Part shown: positions 1-5,097 of the stretch, one piece after another | Layout: every line of letters begins with the position of its first letter | Numbering within the stretch: position 1 is the first letter of the stretch | Source of the DNA: an uncultured Alphaproteobacteria bacterium | GTDB taxonomy: Bacteria; Pseudomonadota; Alphaproteobacteria; RF32; CAG-239 | Assembly (NCBI GenBank): GCA_944391355.1 | Contig: CALXTG010000158.1 | Span: 1 to 5,555 of the forward strand | Length of the DNA stretch: 5,555 nt | Direction: 5' to 3' | Made by a program: the position numbers and the translations under genes | The notes under the pieces: generated by a model | Seen by the model: the letters and a program-made list of their open reading frames with translations, nothing else | Databases searched by the model: none | What the model was told of the DNA's origin: nothing

Positions 1-343
1 TATTTTCCAGAAAACCCGACATCTCTTCCAAAAAAGTCGGATGCAGAATATCATCGGAATCAATCCAGCTTAAATAATCGCCGCTGAAAACTTTTAAGCC
101 GCGGTTTAGAGCGTCGGCCGCGCCGCCGTTCTCTTTTTTGATATAGGTACATTTCCAGCCTTTTGCTTCCAGCTGCGGGCAATATTCATAGAATACCGCT
201 TCAGTTTTATCCGTTGAACCGTCATTGATAAATATATATTCGACATTTTCGGCCGTTTGCGAAAGCAGGCCTGCAAAATAGGGGCGCAAGTGCGCTTCAC
301 CGTTATAACAAGCTGTAAGCAGAGAAATAAGAGGTTTTTCCAT
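1..343 (-). CDS. Family 2 glycosyltransferase, N-terminal part (runs off left edge)
   Basis: Reading leftward from the ATG at 341-343 gives at least 114 residues with no stop, so the C-terminal part is outside the window. The start MEKPLISLLTACYNGEAHL is the typical first beta strand of a GT-A fold. It is followed by EYIFINDGSTDKT (residues 35-47, the nucleotide-binding DGS-D motif), ENGGAADALNRGL (71-83) and GDYLSWIDSDD (88-98), which holds the metal-binding DxD-type motif D95-S-D97-D98. These are the standard marks of family 2 enzymes that move a sugar from a nucleotide-sugar to a surface glycan or lipid acceptor. The acceptor and sugar cannot be told from this end of the protein. No strong Shine-Dalgarno is seen before the ATG, but the motif spacing from the N-terminus supports this start. 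Any overlapping frame on this stretch is a shadow. Confidence 0.93.
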   Translation of the reverse strand, partial: MEKPLISLLTACYNGEAHLRPYFAGLLSQTAENVEYIFINDGSTDKTEAVFYEYCPQLEAKGWKCTYIKKENGGAADALNRGLKVFSGDYLSWIDSDDILHPTFLEEMSGFLEN

Positions 344-371
344 TTTTACGACTTTAGCTCAAAAGTTGATT

Positions 372-417
372 AGTATTGCCAAAATAACATTAAAGATTTA
401 AAAGGCAATGCTTTTTT
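372..417 (+). other. Long-loop inverted repeat with T-run in divergent intergenic region
   Basis: The 191-bp gap 344-534 lies between the divergent glycosyltransferase and lipoprotein genes. It contains an inverted repeat: AGTATTGCC (372-380) can pair with GGCAATGCT (404-412), nine pairs including one G-T, around a 23-base AT-rich loop. Six T residues (412-417) follow on the + strand. It could be a weak terminator for + strand transcripts entering from the left, an attenuator in a long leader of the lipoprotein gene, or a protein-binding palindrome between divergent promoters. No + strand gene lies upstream for it to terminate. The long loop makes a classical terminator doubtful. Confidence 0.3.
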
Positions 418-482
418 CGCAATTTTACAGTTATTTTTGTCGTGAGGTTAACTTTTTGGTTGGAAACAGCCGAAAGATTAGA

Positions 483-510
483 TTGAAAACCCGCTCTCGG
501 ACATTAAATC
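483..510 (+). promoter_or_regulatory. Possible sigma70-type promoter of the lipoprotein gene
   Basis: TTGAAA (483-488) matches five of six -35 consensus bases. It is followed after 16 bases by TAAATC (505-510), a poor -10 box matching three of six. Transcription would begin near 517, just ahead of the very strong Shine-Dalgarno at 521-530. The -35 match is good and the -10 match weak, so this is only a candidate. Confidence 0.25.
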
Positions 511-534
511 TGCAATAAAAAGGGGGAGGGTCTG

Positions 535-945
535 ATGTTACAAAAAATCAGTTTTTATATAATATTGGTCTTATTTTTGTTAGCCTGCGCAACGCCGGCT
601 AAATATGATACAAGGCTGCAAAGCTGGGTTGGCAAGAGCGAGAGCGAACTTTTACAGGCATGGGGGGCGCCCAGCGCCCGCAAACTTATGCCCGACGGCA
701 GCAGCGTTATAACTTATACCAAAGCCGAGGACATTTATGTTCCTTCGGAGTTTTACATTTATAATCAGGGCTTTGAACCGAGTGAGGACGTTGTCTATTC
801 GCCTTTCATAAACCAATATGATTTCTCGCCTTTTGCGCAGAATTTTGGTTATGAAGTTGAAAATTACTGTCAGACATCGTTTTTCATCCGTCACGGACAG
901 GTCACGGGCTGGAAATGGAAAGGCAACGATTGTGTCGCAGACTGA
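535..945 (+). CDS. Small outer-membrane-type lipoprotein, function unknown
   Basis: A 136-residue protein preceded by a strong purine-rich Shine-Dalgarno (521-530). Residues 1-17 form a type II signal peptide ending in the lipobox L15-L16-A17-C18. Lipidation at C18 is expected, with Ala at +2 and no Asp retention signal, which suggests the outer membrane. The mature part begins with W31-V-G-K-S-E-S-E-LL and WGAPS (43-47), then DGSSVITYT (54-62). This resembles the start of BamE/SmpA-like lipoprotein domains, where a G-xS-xx-LL..-WG-P pattern opens the fold. The middle (about 65-108) is rich in Tyr, Phe and acidic residues. The C-terminus carries C112 and C133 around a TSFFIRHGQVTGWKWKG strand pair; these cysteines may form a disulphide in the periplasm. 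I do not recognise an exact family. Lipoprotein status is secure; a BamE-like fold is inference. Confidence 0.88.
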   Translation: MLQKISFYIILVLFLLACATPAKYDTRLQSWVGKSESELLQAWGAPSARKLMPDGSSVITYTKAEDIYVPSEFYIYNQGFEPSEDVVYSPFINQYDFSPFAQNFGYEVENYCQTSFFIRHGQVTGWKWKGNDCVAD

Positions 946-1054
946 TTTTTTAATATCGGGCAGGTCTGTAACCAAATTTTAACCTAAATATGCTCCAATC
1001 TCTCCAGCCGCACGGTCGGCTTCCGAGTCTTTTAATTTTCGGCGGGAAAAGCAT

Positions 1055-1369
1055 ATGGGAATTTTTATGGAATTACAAAATCGTCTCAAAAATTCGGGAC
1101 TGTTGATTTTCTGTATCGTTCTGTCGGTATATTTTACCTTTCACGGTATCAGCGGCGACCGCGGCCTGATGCAGTATTTTTATTTGCAGCGCGAAATCAG
1201 CGAAGCCAGGAAAATTGCCGAGACTTACCATAACGAAAAAATCCGCCTTGAGAACAAGGTTCGGCTGCTGTCAAATGCCAGTCTGGATTTGGATATGCTT
1301 GACGAACGGGCTCGCGTGGTTCTGAACTATGCCTCAGATGACGAATTTGTCATTTTGGATGAAGAATAA
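1055..1369 (+). CDS. ftsB: Septum formation initiator, FtsB/DivIC family
   Basis: A 104-residue bitopic membrane protein. A short cytoplasmic N-terminus is followed by one transmembrane helix (about residues 14-31), the G-DRGL turn (34-38) and a periplasmic coiled coil (about 40-73, with heptad L/I spacing). The end, LDERARVVLNYASDDEFVIL (82-101), matches the conserved FtsB/DivIC tail 'L.E.AR..L.y...dE.vi'. In the divisome FtsB pairs with FtsL and FtsQ and helps activate septal peptidoglycan synthesis. The start at 1055 has GGCGGGA (1041-1047) about seven bases upstream. A second ATG at 1067 with GGGA before it would give a protein four residues shorter, and the sequence does not decide between them. 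In many Alphaproteobacteria this gene sits between eno and the pyruvate dehydrogenase genes; here it stands alone between a lipoprotein gene and pgpA. The end faces pgpA with 2 bp between stop codons. Confidence 0.9.
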   Translation: MGIFMELQNRLKNSGLLIFCIVLSVYFTFHGISGDRGLMQYFYLQREISEARKIAETYHNEKIRLENKVRLLSNASLDLDMLDERARVVLNYASDDEFVILDEE

Positions 1370-1371
1370 AC

Positions 1372-1836
1372 CTAAGACAGATAAATTTTAATTCCCCACA
1401 TGACGGCTGCGGCCATCATGCCGGCCAGTATATCGTCAAGCATAATTCCCAGGCCGCCTTTAAGTTTTTTATCTGCCCAGGAAACCGGCCATGGCTTTGT
1501 GATGTCGAACAAGCGGAAAAGTGCGAACCCCAAAGCATAAAACCAGAGATTGGTTCCGGCAAAAACTAAGGCAATGCTCTGACCCGCCGTTTCATCAATA
1601 ACAATAAACCCCGGATCCGAAACATTAACCAGCTTGGCGTAACGGTCGCTGGCCCAAATGCCGATGAGTGAAACCGCCGCGATGAAAATCAATAAAGCGT
1701 TAAGCCCCCAATAATAGTTAAGCGCATAGACAAATGGCAGAGTCGCCAATGAGCCGAACGTCCCCGGAGCAACGGGAGCCCGTCCCGAATAAAACCAGGT
1801 TGCCAGAATTTCTAATGCTTTAGTTTTGATTTTCAT
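1372..1836 (-). CDS. pgpA: Phosphatidylglycerophosphatase A
   Basis: From the ATG at 1834-1836 this gives 154 residues, close to the usual PgpA length. The enzyme removes phosphate from phosphatidylglycerophosphate to make phosphatidylglycerol in the inner membrane. Family signatures are all present: APVAPGTFGSLATLP (20-34), DPGFIVIDETAG (74-85), FRLFDITKPWP (107-117) and GGLGIMLDDILAG (127-139), with the acidic residues D81, E82, D134 and D135 expected at the metal-dependent active site. Hydrophobic stretches at about 34-62, 85-112 and 136-153 fit a membrane protein. The reading frame also opens at an ATG at 1858-1860, giving 162 residues. The later start is preferred because AAAGGA (minus strand, 1846-1851) lies nine bases before it, while the earlier ATG has no spaced Shine-Dalgarno and sits in a hairpin stem. 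The gene is convergent with ftsB and shows no terminator of its own. Confidence 0.95.
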   Translation of the reverse strand: MKIKTKALEILATWFYSGRAPVAPGTFGSLATLPFVYALNYYWGLNALLIFIAAVSLIGIWASDRYAKLVNVSDPGFIVIDETAGQSIALVFAGTNLWFYALGFALFRLFDITKPWPVSWADKKLKGGLGIMLDDILAGMMAAAVMWGIKIYLS

Positions 1837-1845
1837 GACCGTCGT

Positions 1846-1851
1846 TCCTTT
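1846..1851 (-). promoter_or_regulatory. Ribosome binding site deciding the pgpA start
   Basis: On the minus strand this reads AAAGGA, nine bases upstream of the ATG at 1834-1836. It falls inside the coding frame if translation began at the upstream ATG (1858-1860), which itself has only a GAAAG directly abutting it. This argues for the shorter 154-residue PgpA. Confidence 0.6.
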
Positions 1852-1854
1852 GTT

Positions 1855-1875
1855 AATCATCTTTCGGTGATGATT
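1855..1875 (-). other. Small hairpin in the pgpA leader
   Basis: On the minus strand AATCATC and GATGATT form a perfect 7-bp stem around a 7-base loop, ending three bases before the AAAGGA ribosome binding site of pgpA. The stem takes in the alternative upstream ATG. It could modulate ribosome access or be chance; no T-run follows, so it is not a terminator. Confidence 0.3.
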
Positions 1876-1961
1876 TTATCCCCTGAAAGGCCAAGAAAAC
1901 AAGGCTTTATTTGCCCGGATTGGATAAGTTTGCAAAAAAAGCTGTATTTTTAAAATTTATT

Positions 1962-1970
1962 TGTTATACC
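1962..1970 (+). promoter_or_regulatory. Possible extended -10 promoter element of the M23-bactofilin operon
   Basis: TGT followed directly by TATACC (1965-1970) resembles an extended -10 element (TGnTATAAT, four of six in the hexamer). No convincing -35 box lies 16-18 bases upstream, although TTGCAA occurs farther up at 1930-1935. The stretch 1861-2020 is AT-rich and must hold promoters for both pgpA and the M23 gene. Beyond this and the pgpA leader hairpin I see nothing in it. Confidence 0.25.
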
Positions 1971-2020
1971 TATAGCACGATAATTTTTTTATCCGGATTA
2001 ATTTTAAGAATAGGATTTGA

Positions 2021-3253
2021 ATGAATATTAATACCCCGGAGTTGGAAAAAAGTTTTATGAACGGTGCCTACACCGAGAAAAAAACAATTTTTTCCCCCAA
2101 GGAAATAATTTTCAGAAGCCAGGGACGGGCTAAAGTCTTCACCATATCATCGCGCCTCCAGGTTATAATGCTTGCCTTGCTGTTGTTGATCGGCATGTGG
2201 AGTTTCTATTCCTATTATATTTATAACCGCTCCGGCGTCATTATTTCTTATAAAGATAAAGAAATCGGCGAGACCCGTGATGCCTATGTCCAGCTGATGA
2301 CGGATTTTGTTACTCTGAATAAGAATATTACCGAAGTAATGTCGTCGATAGAGCAGAAAAACGCTAAAGCCGAAGTCGAAAATTATAAGCGGCAGGCTTC
2401 AATTGTCGAAGAGCGTATTAAGCAGATTACCGAAGAAAAAGAATGGCTTTCTTCCGACGCTCTTTCCGAAAAAATTTCTTTGAACGAAGCCCTGTTGCAA
2501 AGAGATATTGCCGCTTCCGAACGTGACGAATTAAAAGACCAGCTCCGTGAGATGGAAAAAATCATCAAAGATATCAAGGCAGCGGAAATCGAAGTATTGG
2601 AAAAGGTTGAAAAAATTGCCTCCCGCGAAATGGGGAAAATTAAAAATGCTTTTAACAGCATTAATGTTCCTTTGAAAAAAAGCGGTCTTTATTTTAATGC
2701 GCTGGCCAACAGTAAAAAAGGCGCCAATTCCGGCGGACCGTATATTCCCGCTCCCCAGCAGAGGCTCAAAGATAAAAAGTTAAACGACAAGATTTCAAAA
2801 ATTTTCGGGGATGTCGATAAATGGGAATATTACAAAGAAGTCGCCGAATATGTCCCCTTGGGTAAACCGGTATGGAGTTACTGGGTAACTTCGAATTACG
2901 GCAGCCGCTCTGATCCTTTCAATGGCAAATCCGCCCGTCATAAAGGCGTCGATCTGGCCAGCCGTACCGGAAACAAAATTAAAATCCGCGCCCGCGGTAA
3001 GGTAACCCGCGCCGAATATGCCGGCGGTTACGGTAATTTGGTGGTCGTAGACCACGGCAACGGTTTTCAGACCAAATATGCCCATTTACATAAAATTTAT
3101 GTAAAAAAAGGTGACTATGTTGAAGTTGATGATACACTGGGCGAAGTCGGAACAACCGGCCGTTCGACCGGGCCGCATCTGCATTATGAGGTCTTGTATC
3201 AAGGGCGCAATGTTGATCCGATGCCTTTTATCAAGGCTAAAATATCTTCTTAA
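2021..3253 (+). CDS. Membrane-anchored M23 (LytM-domain) peptidoglycan endopeptidase with coiled coil
   Basis: A 410-residue protein started at an ATG with AGGA five bases upstream (2012-2015). Layout: a polar, basic N-terminus of about 45 residues, presumably cytoplasmic; one transmembrane helix at about 47-68 (QVIMLALLLLIGMWSFYSYY); a long periplasmic coiled coil at about 80-205, rich in Glu and Lys; a linker; then a C-terminal LytM/peptidase M23 domain at about 289-405. The zinc and catalytic residues are intact: H307 and D311 in HKGVD, H355 in YAHLH, and H386/H388 in GPHLH. An active zinc endopeptidase cleaving peptidoglycan cross-links is therefore expected, unlike degenerate EnvC/NlpD-type activators. 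The bactofilin gene starts 11 bp downstream, so the two are almost certainly co-transcribed. This arrangement matches shape-determining pairs such as Csd1-CcmA in Helicobacter and, as I recall, LmdC-BacA in Hyphomonas. The cytoplasmic tail may contact the bactofilin (inference). Confidence 0.94.
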   Translation: MNINTPELEKSFMNGAYTEKKTIFSPKEIIFRSQGRAKVFTISSRLQVIMLALLLLIGMWSFYSYYIYNRSGVIISYKDKEIGETRDAYVQLMTDFVTLNKNITEVMSSIEQKNAKAEVENYKRQASIVEERIKQITEEKEWLSSDALSEKISLNEALLQRDIAASERDELKDQLREMEKIIKDIKAAEIEVLEKVEKIASREMGKIKNAFNSINVPLKKSGLYFNALANSKKGANSGGPYIPAPQQRLKDKKLNDKISKIFGDVDKWEYYKEVAEYVPLGKPVWSYWVTSNYGSRSDPFNGKSARHKGVDLASRTGNKIKIRARGKVTRAEYAGGYGNLVVVDHGNGFQTKYAHLHKIYVKKGDYVEVDDTLGEVGTTGRSTGPHLHYEVLYQGRNVDPMPFIKAKISS

Positions 3254-3264
3254 ACGAGGGAAAC

Positions 3265-3711
3265 ATGACAAAACTGACTAAACTTTTATATTTAAAATTT
3301 GCCCGTAAAATGAACAAGAACAACAGCAATGTTCCGGTTCCGAGCATTATCAGCGAAAATACGAATGTAAAAGGCGATCTTATCAGTGACGGCATTATCC
3401 ATGTTGACGGCTGTATTGAAGGCGATATCAGCTGTGAAGAATTGGTAATCGGCCTTAAGGGAACGGTTGTCGGTACGGTCACGGCAAAAAATCTCCATTT
3501 GTACGGGGTTTTAAATGGAAAAGCAGTGGTCGATAAATTATTTATTGCCAAGACAGCGAAATTGGTCGGCGATGCTACGCATACGTCCATTGCCATCGAG
3601 CCCGGCGCTTATATTGACGGTCATTGTATGCGGGCAAACGGTCCGATTCCGGCCGAACAGGGCAAACCGGATTTAATGCTGATTGATAATCGCAAGAGCA
3701 AAAAGGCTTAG
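3265..3711 (+). CDS. Bactofilin (polymer-forming cytoskeletal protein)
   Basis: A 148-residue protein whose central part (about 28-121) is the bactofilin beta-helix: ISENTNVKGDLISDG (29-43), HVDGCIEGDI (46-55), GTVVGTVTAKNL (66-77), YGVLNGKAVV (80-89), KLVGDATHTSIAIEPGA (99-115) and IDGHC (117-121). The regular 16-18-residue turns with V-G-D/N steps are typical of right-handed beta-helical bactofilins, which polymerise without nucleotide and scaffold cell-wall enzymes at the inner membrane. The start at 3265 has GAGGG (3256-3260) upstream. The internal ATG at 3310 (M16) has no Shine-Dalgarno, so the basic, amphipathic-looking N-terminus MTKLTKLLYLKFARK is likely real. The C-terminal tail (122-148) is disordered-looking and basic at its end. 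The gene is second in an operon with the M23 peptidase and is followed by a strong terminator. Homologues are called bacA, bacM or ccmA. Confidence 0.95.
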   Translation: MTKLTKLLYLKFARKMNKNNSNVPVPSIISENTNVKGDLISDGIIHVDGCIEGDISCEELVIGLKGTVVGTVTAKNLHLYGVLNGKAVVDKLFIAKTAKLVGDATHTSIAIEPGAYIDGHCMRANGPIPAEQGKPDLMLIDNRKSKKA

Positions 3712-3740
3712 TCGAAAAAAGAAATTTCTAAACACCGCTG

Positions 3741-3768
3741 AAGGCCCCGTGGCAATACGGGGCTTTTT
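3741..3768 (+). terminator. Rho-independent terminator after the bactofilin gene
   Basis: GCCCCGT (3744-3750) and ACGGGGC (3757-3763) form a perfect GC-rich 7-bp stem with a 6-base loop (GGCAAT), followed at once by TTTTT (3764-3768). Upstream A/G residues (3741-3743) can extend the stem into the T-run. It lies 30 bp past the bactofilin stop and separates the shape operon from smpB. Confidence 0.9.
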
Positions 3769-3795
3769 GCTGTCATAAAAAAATATTTTCGGCGG

Positions 3796-3824
3796 TTGCT
3801 TTTTTTTTCAAGTTATGGCATATA
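3796..3824 (+). promoter_or_regulatory. Possible smpB promoter
   Basis: TTGCTT (3796-3801) and CATATA (3819-3824) are 17 bases apart, and TGG precedes the second box as in an extended -10 element. Overlapping TATATA and TATAAG hexamers at 3821-3828 fit the consensus better but with longer spacing. The leader would be very short. A promoter is expected here because a terminator lies just upstream; its exact position is uncertain. Confidence 0.25.
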
Positions 3825-3843
3825 TAAGCCGAAGGAAAATAAA

Positions 3844-4332
3844 ATGGCCAAAAAAACAACCAAAAGCGCATATATTTCAACCGGGCAGGTTGCCTATAAC
3901 CGCCGCGCTTTTTTTGATTATGAAATAACCGCCAGATATACTGCGGGACTGGAGCTGACCGGCACCGAAGTTAAATCTCTGCGCCTTGGCCATGCCAATA
4001 TTAATGATGCTTATGGAATTGCCCGTAACGGCGAATTGTTTATCTCTAACATGAGCATTGCCGAATATGTCAACCGCGGTTACGAAACCCATATCGAAAA
4101 ACGTGAACGCAAGTTGTTGTTGAAAAAGAAAGAAATTATTGAAATCACCAATGAGCTGAACCGTAAAGGGTCGACTTTGGTTGCCGTCAGTCTCTTTTTT
4201 AATGATAAAGGCCGTGCCAAACTGGAATTGGGATTGGGTCGCGGCAAACGCGAATTTGACAAGCGCGAAACCATAAAAGAACGTGACTGGAACCGCGACA
4301 AGCAGCGTATTCTCAGCCACGCCAATCATTAA
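3844..4332 (+). CDS. smpB: SsrA (tmRNA)-binding protein SmpB
   Basis: A 162-residue protein, the usual SmpB length. It binds tmRNA and brings it to stalled ribosomes for trans-translation. Conserved blocks are all visible: YNRRAFFDYEI (18-28), LTGTEVKSLRLGHANINDAY (38-57), IEKRERKLLLKKKEI (84-98), GSTLVAVSLFFNDKGRAKLE (109-128) and GRGKREFDKRETIKERDW (132-149), then the positively charged helical tail ending DKQRILSHANH. That tail is the part that reads the empty mRNA channel. The start at 3844 is chosen because AAGGA (3832-3836) lies seven bases upstream and the protein then opens MAKK like its relatives. An in-frame TTG at 3796 would add 16 unrelated residues. No ssrA gene is visible in this window. 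The stop is 2 bp from the end of the convergent cysteine-rich gene. Confidence 0.97.
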   Translation: MAKKTTKSAYISTGQVAYNRRAFFDYEITARYTAGLELTGTEVKSLRLGHANINDAYGIARNGELFISNMSIAEYVNRGYETHIEKRERKLLLKKKEIIEITNELNRKGSTLVAVSLFFNDKGRAKLELGLGRGKREFDKRETIKERDWNRDKQRILSHANH

Positions 4333-4334
4333 TT

Positions 4335-5081
4335 CTAAAAAGCCAAAACCGGGCGAACGCGGTTACTATTACCCTTATTGTGGAAACCTGTAGCGCCGGA
4401 ACTCGGGACCAGTCTCCTGGCATTGCCAGTACTGAGCTCAGAAGACGACCAATAATATTCATCTTCAGCCTCTGGGAGCGTTGGTTTTCCCAAAATTTTC
4501 AAAGCACTGTTAATCCCGGAAAAATTATTGGATAAAAGCTTTAATTCTTCTAAACTCGGTAAAAACCAGTCTCCGGCTTTTGTTCCGCTCGTACTATACT
4601 TATTGCAATATTCGGCGGCCGGATATGAAATATTATTGGTCTTGCCGTAAGCCAAAATTGCCGCCGTATTGCTTTTTCCCGAGGTTCCCCGTGCCGCGGA
4701 ACCTATTTCTTTATTATACCCGCCCCACTCAAGTTTTCTTTCATTCAAAGCAACTGCTAAACGGTTTTCCGAAGAGAAAACGATTCCGATCGGATTCCTT
4801 CCCGAAAGCAATACAACCGAACAACTCTTATCCGCAAATAAAAAATCTCCATCATTACAACCGCTGCCATCCGGTGTTCCACTTCCCCCGCCGCAGGCGC
4901 TTGTGCCGGCGCAAAAAACCTTGCTTTGGTCAAACGGGCATTTCAACATGGCTTGTCCCGTACAGTCGGTTGAAGTTTTATCATACCCCAGAGCCGCGCA
5001 GCTCGGCGCCGAAGTGCAGGTCTGAGCCTGCGCCGGTACGGCTGATAACAGCAAAATGCTCAATAAATATAATAATCTCAT
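4335..5081 (-). CDS. Exported cysteine-rich protein with C-terminal DUF1566/Lcl-like domain
   Basis: A 248-residue protein with a clear Sec signal peptide: basic start, hydrophobic LLYLLSILLLSAV, and an AQA site with cleavage probably after A19. The N-terminal region is cysteine-rich: C22, C28, C40, C48, C57, C63, C75 and C87, including the CPFD motif at 48-51. A Gly-rich hinge (about 64-75) follows. The rest (about 85-248) fits the DUF1566/Lcl type: GRNPIGIVF (94-102), GKSNTAAI (135-142), then GDWFLPSLEELKLL (170-183), YYWSSSE (209-215) and the terminal NRVRPVLAF (240-248). C159 lies in the AEYCNKY motif. This domain is found in surface or secreted proteins, in some compared with C-type-lectin-like folds; its function here is unknown. 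AAGGAG (minus strand, 5089-5094) is seven bases before the ATG. It follows the other cysteine-rich gene by 16 bp, so the two are probably one transcript. A weak hairpin with a T-rich tail (4333-4364 on the minus strand) overlaps its 3' end and might terminate it. Confidence 0.88.
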   Translation of the reverse strand: MRLLYLLSILLLSAVPAQAQTCTSAPSCAALGYDKTSTDCTGQAMLKCPFDQSKVFCAGTSACGGGSGTPDGSGCNDGDFLFADKSCSVVLLSGRNPIGIVFSSENRLAVALNERKLEWGGYNKEIGSAARGTSGKSNTAAILAYGKTNNISYPAAEYCNKYSTSGTKAGDWFLPSLEELKLLSNNFSGINSALKILGKPTLPEAEDEYYWSSSELSTGNARRLVPSSGATGFHNKGNSNRVRPVLAF

Positions 5082-5088
5082 CGTCTTT

Positions 5089-5094
5089 CTCCTT
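5089..5094 (-). promoter_or_regulatory. Ribosome binding site of the DUF1566-like gene
   Basis: On the minus strand this reads AAGGAG, seven bases before the ATG at 5079-5081 and within the 16-bp gap after the upstream stop codon. It fixes the start of the signal peptide and supports translation as the second gene of an operon. Confidence 0.7.
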
Positions 5095-5097
5095 TCT

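Noticed and set aside
106..300. Open frame of 64 codons on the minus strand
   Set aside because: It is in a different frame inside the glycosyltransferase, whose own frame shows family motifs throughout.
652..975. Open frame of 107 codons on the minus strand
   Set aside because: It lies opposite the lipoprotein gene, which has a signal peptide and strong ribosome binding site; the antisense product has no recognisable features.
1006..1021. AGCCG/CGGCT hairpin upstream of ftsB
   Set aside because: It has only 5 bp and no T-run, so it does not qualify as a terminator for the lipoprotein gene; no other role can be supported.
1979..1993. GATAA/TTATC inverted repeat before the M23 gene
   Set aside because: A 5-bp AT-rich stem over a T5 loop is expected by chance in such AT-rich sequence.
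2383..3085. Minus-strand open frames opposite the M23 gene
   Set aside because: They mirror the coiled-coil and LytM codons; the Ser/Ile-rich products are typical antisense shadows.
3237..3596. Minus-strand open frames opposite the bactofilin
   Set aside because: The bactofilin frame has a clear domain, ribosome binding site and terminator; nothing supports the opposite strand.
3796..3843. TTG-initiated N-terminal extension of SmpB
   Set aside because: The 16 extra residues do not resemble SmpB, and the ATG at 3844 has a well-placed AAGGA and the normal protein start.
3877..4329. Open frame of 150 codons on the minus strand
   Set aside because: It is antisense to smpB, whose sequence is strongly conserved along its whole length.
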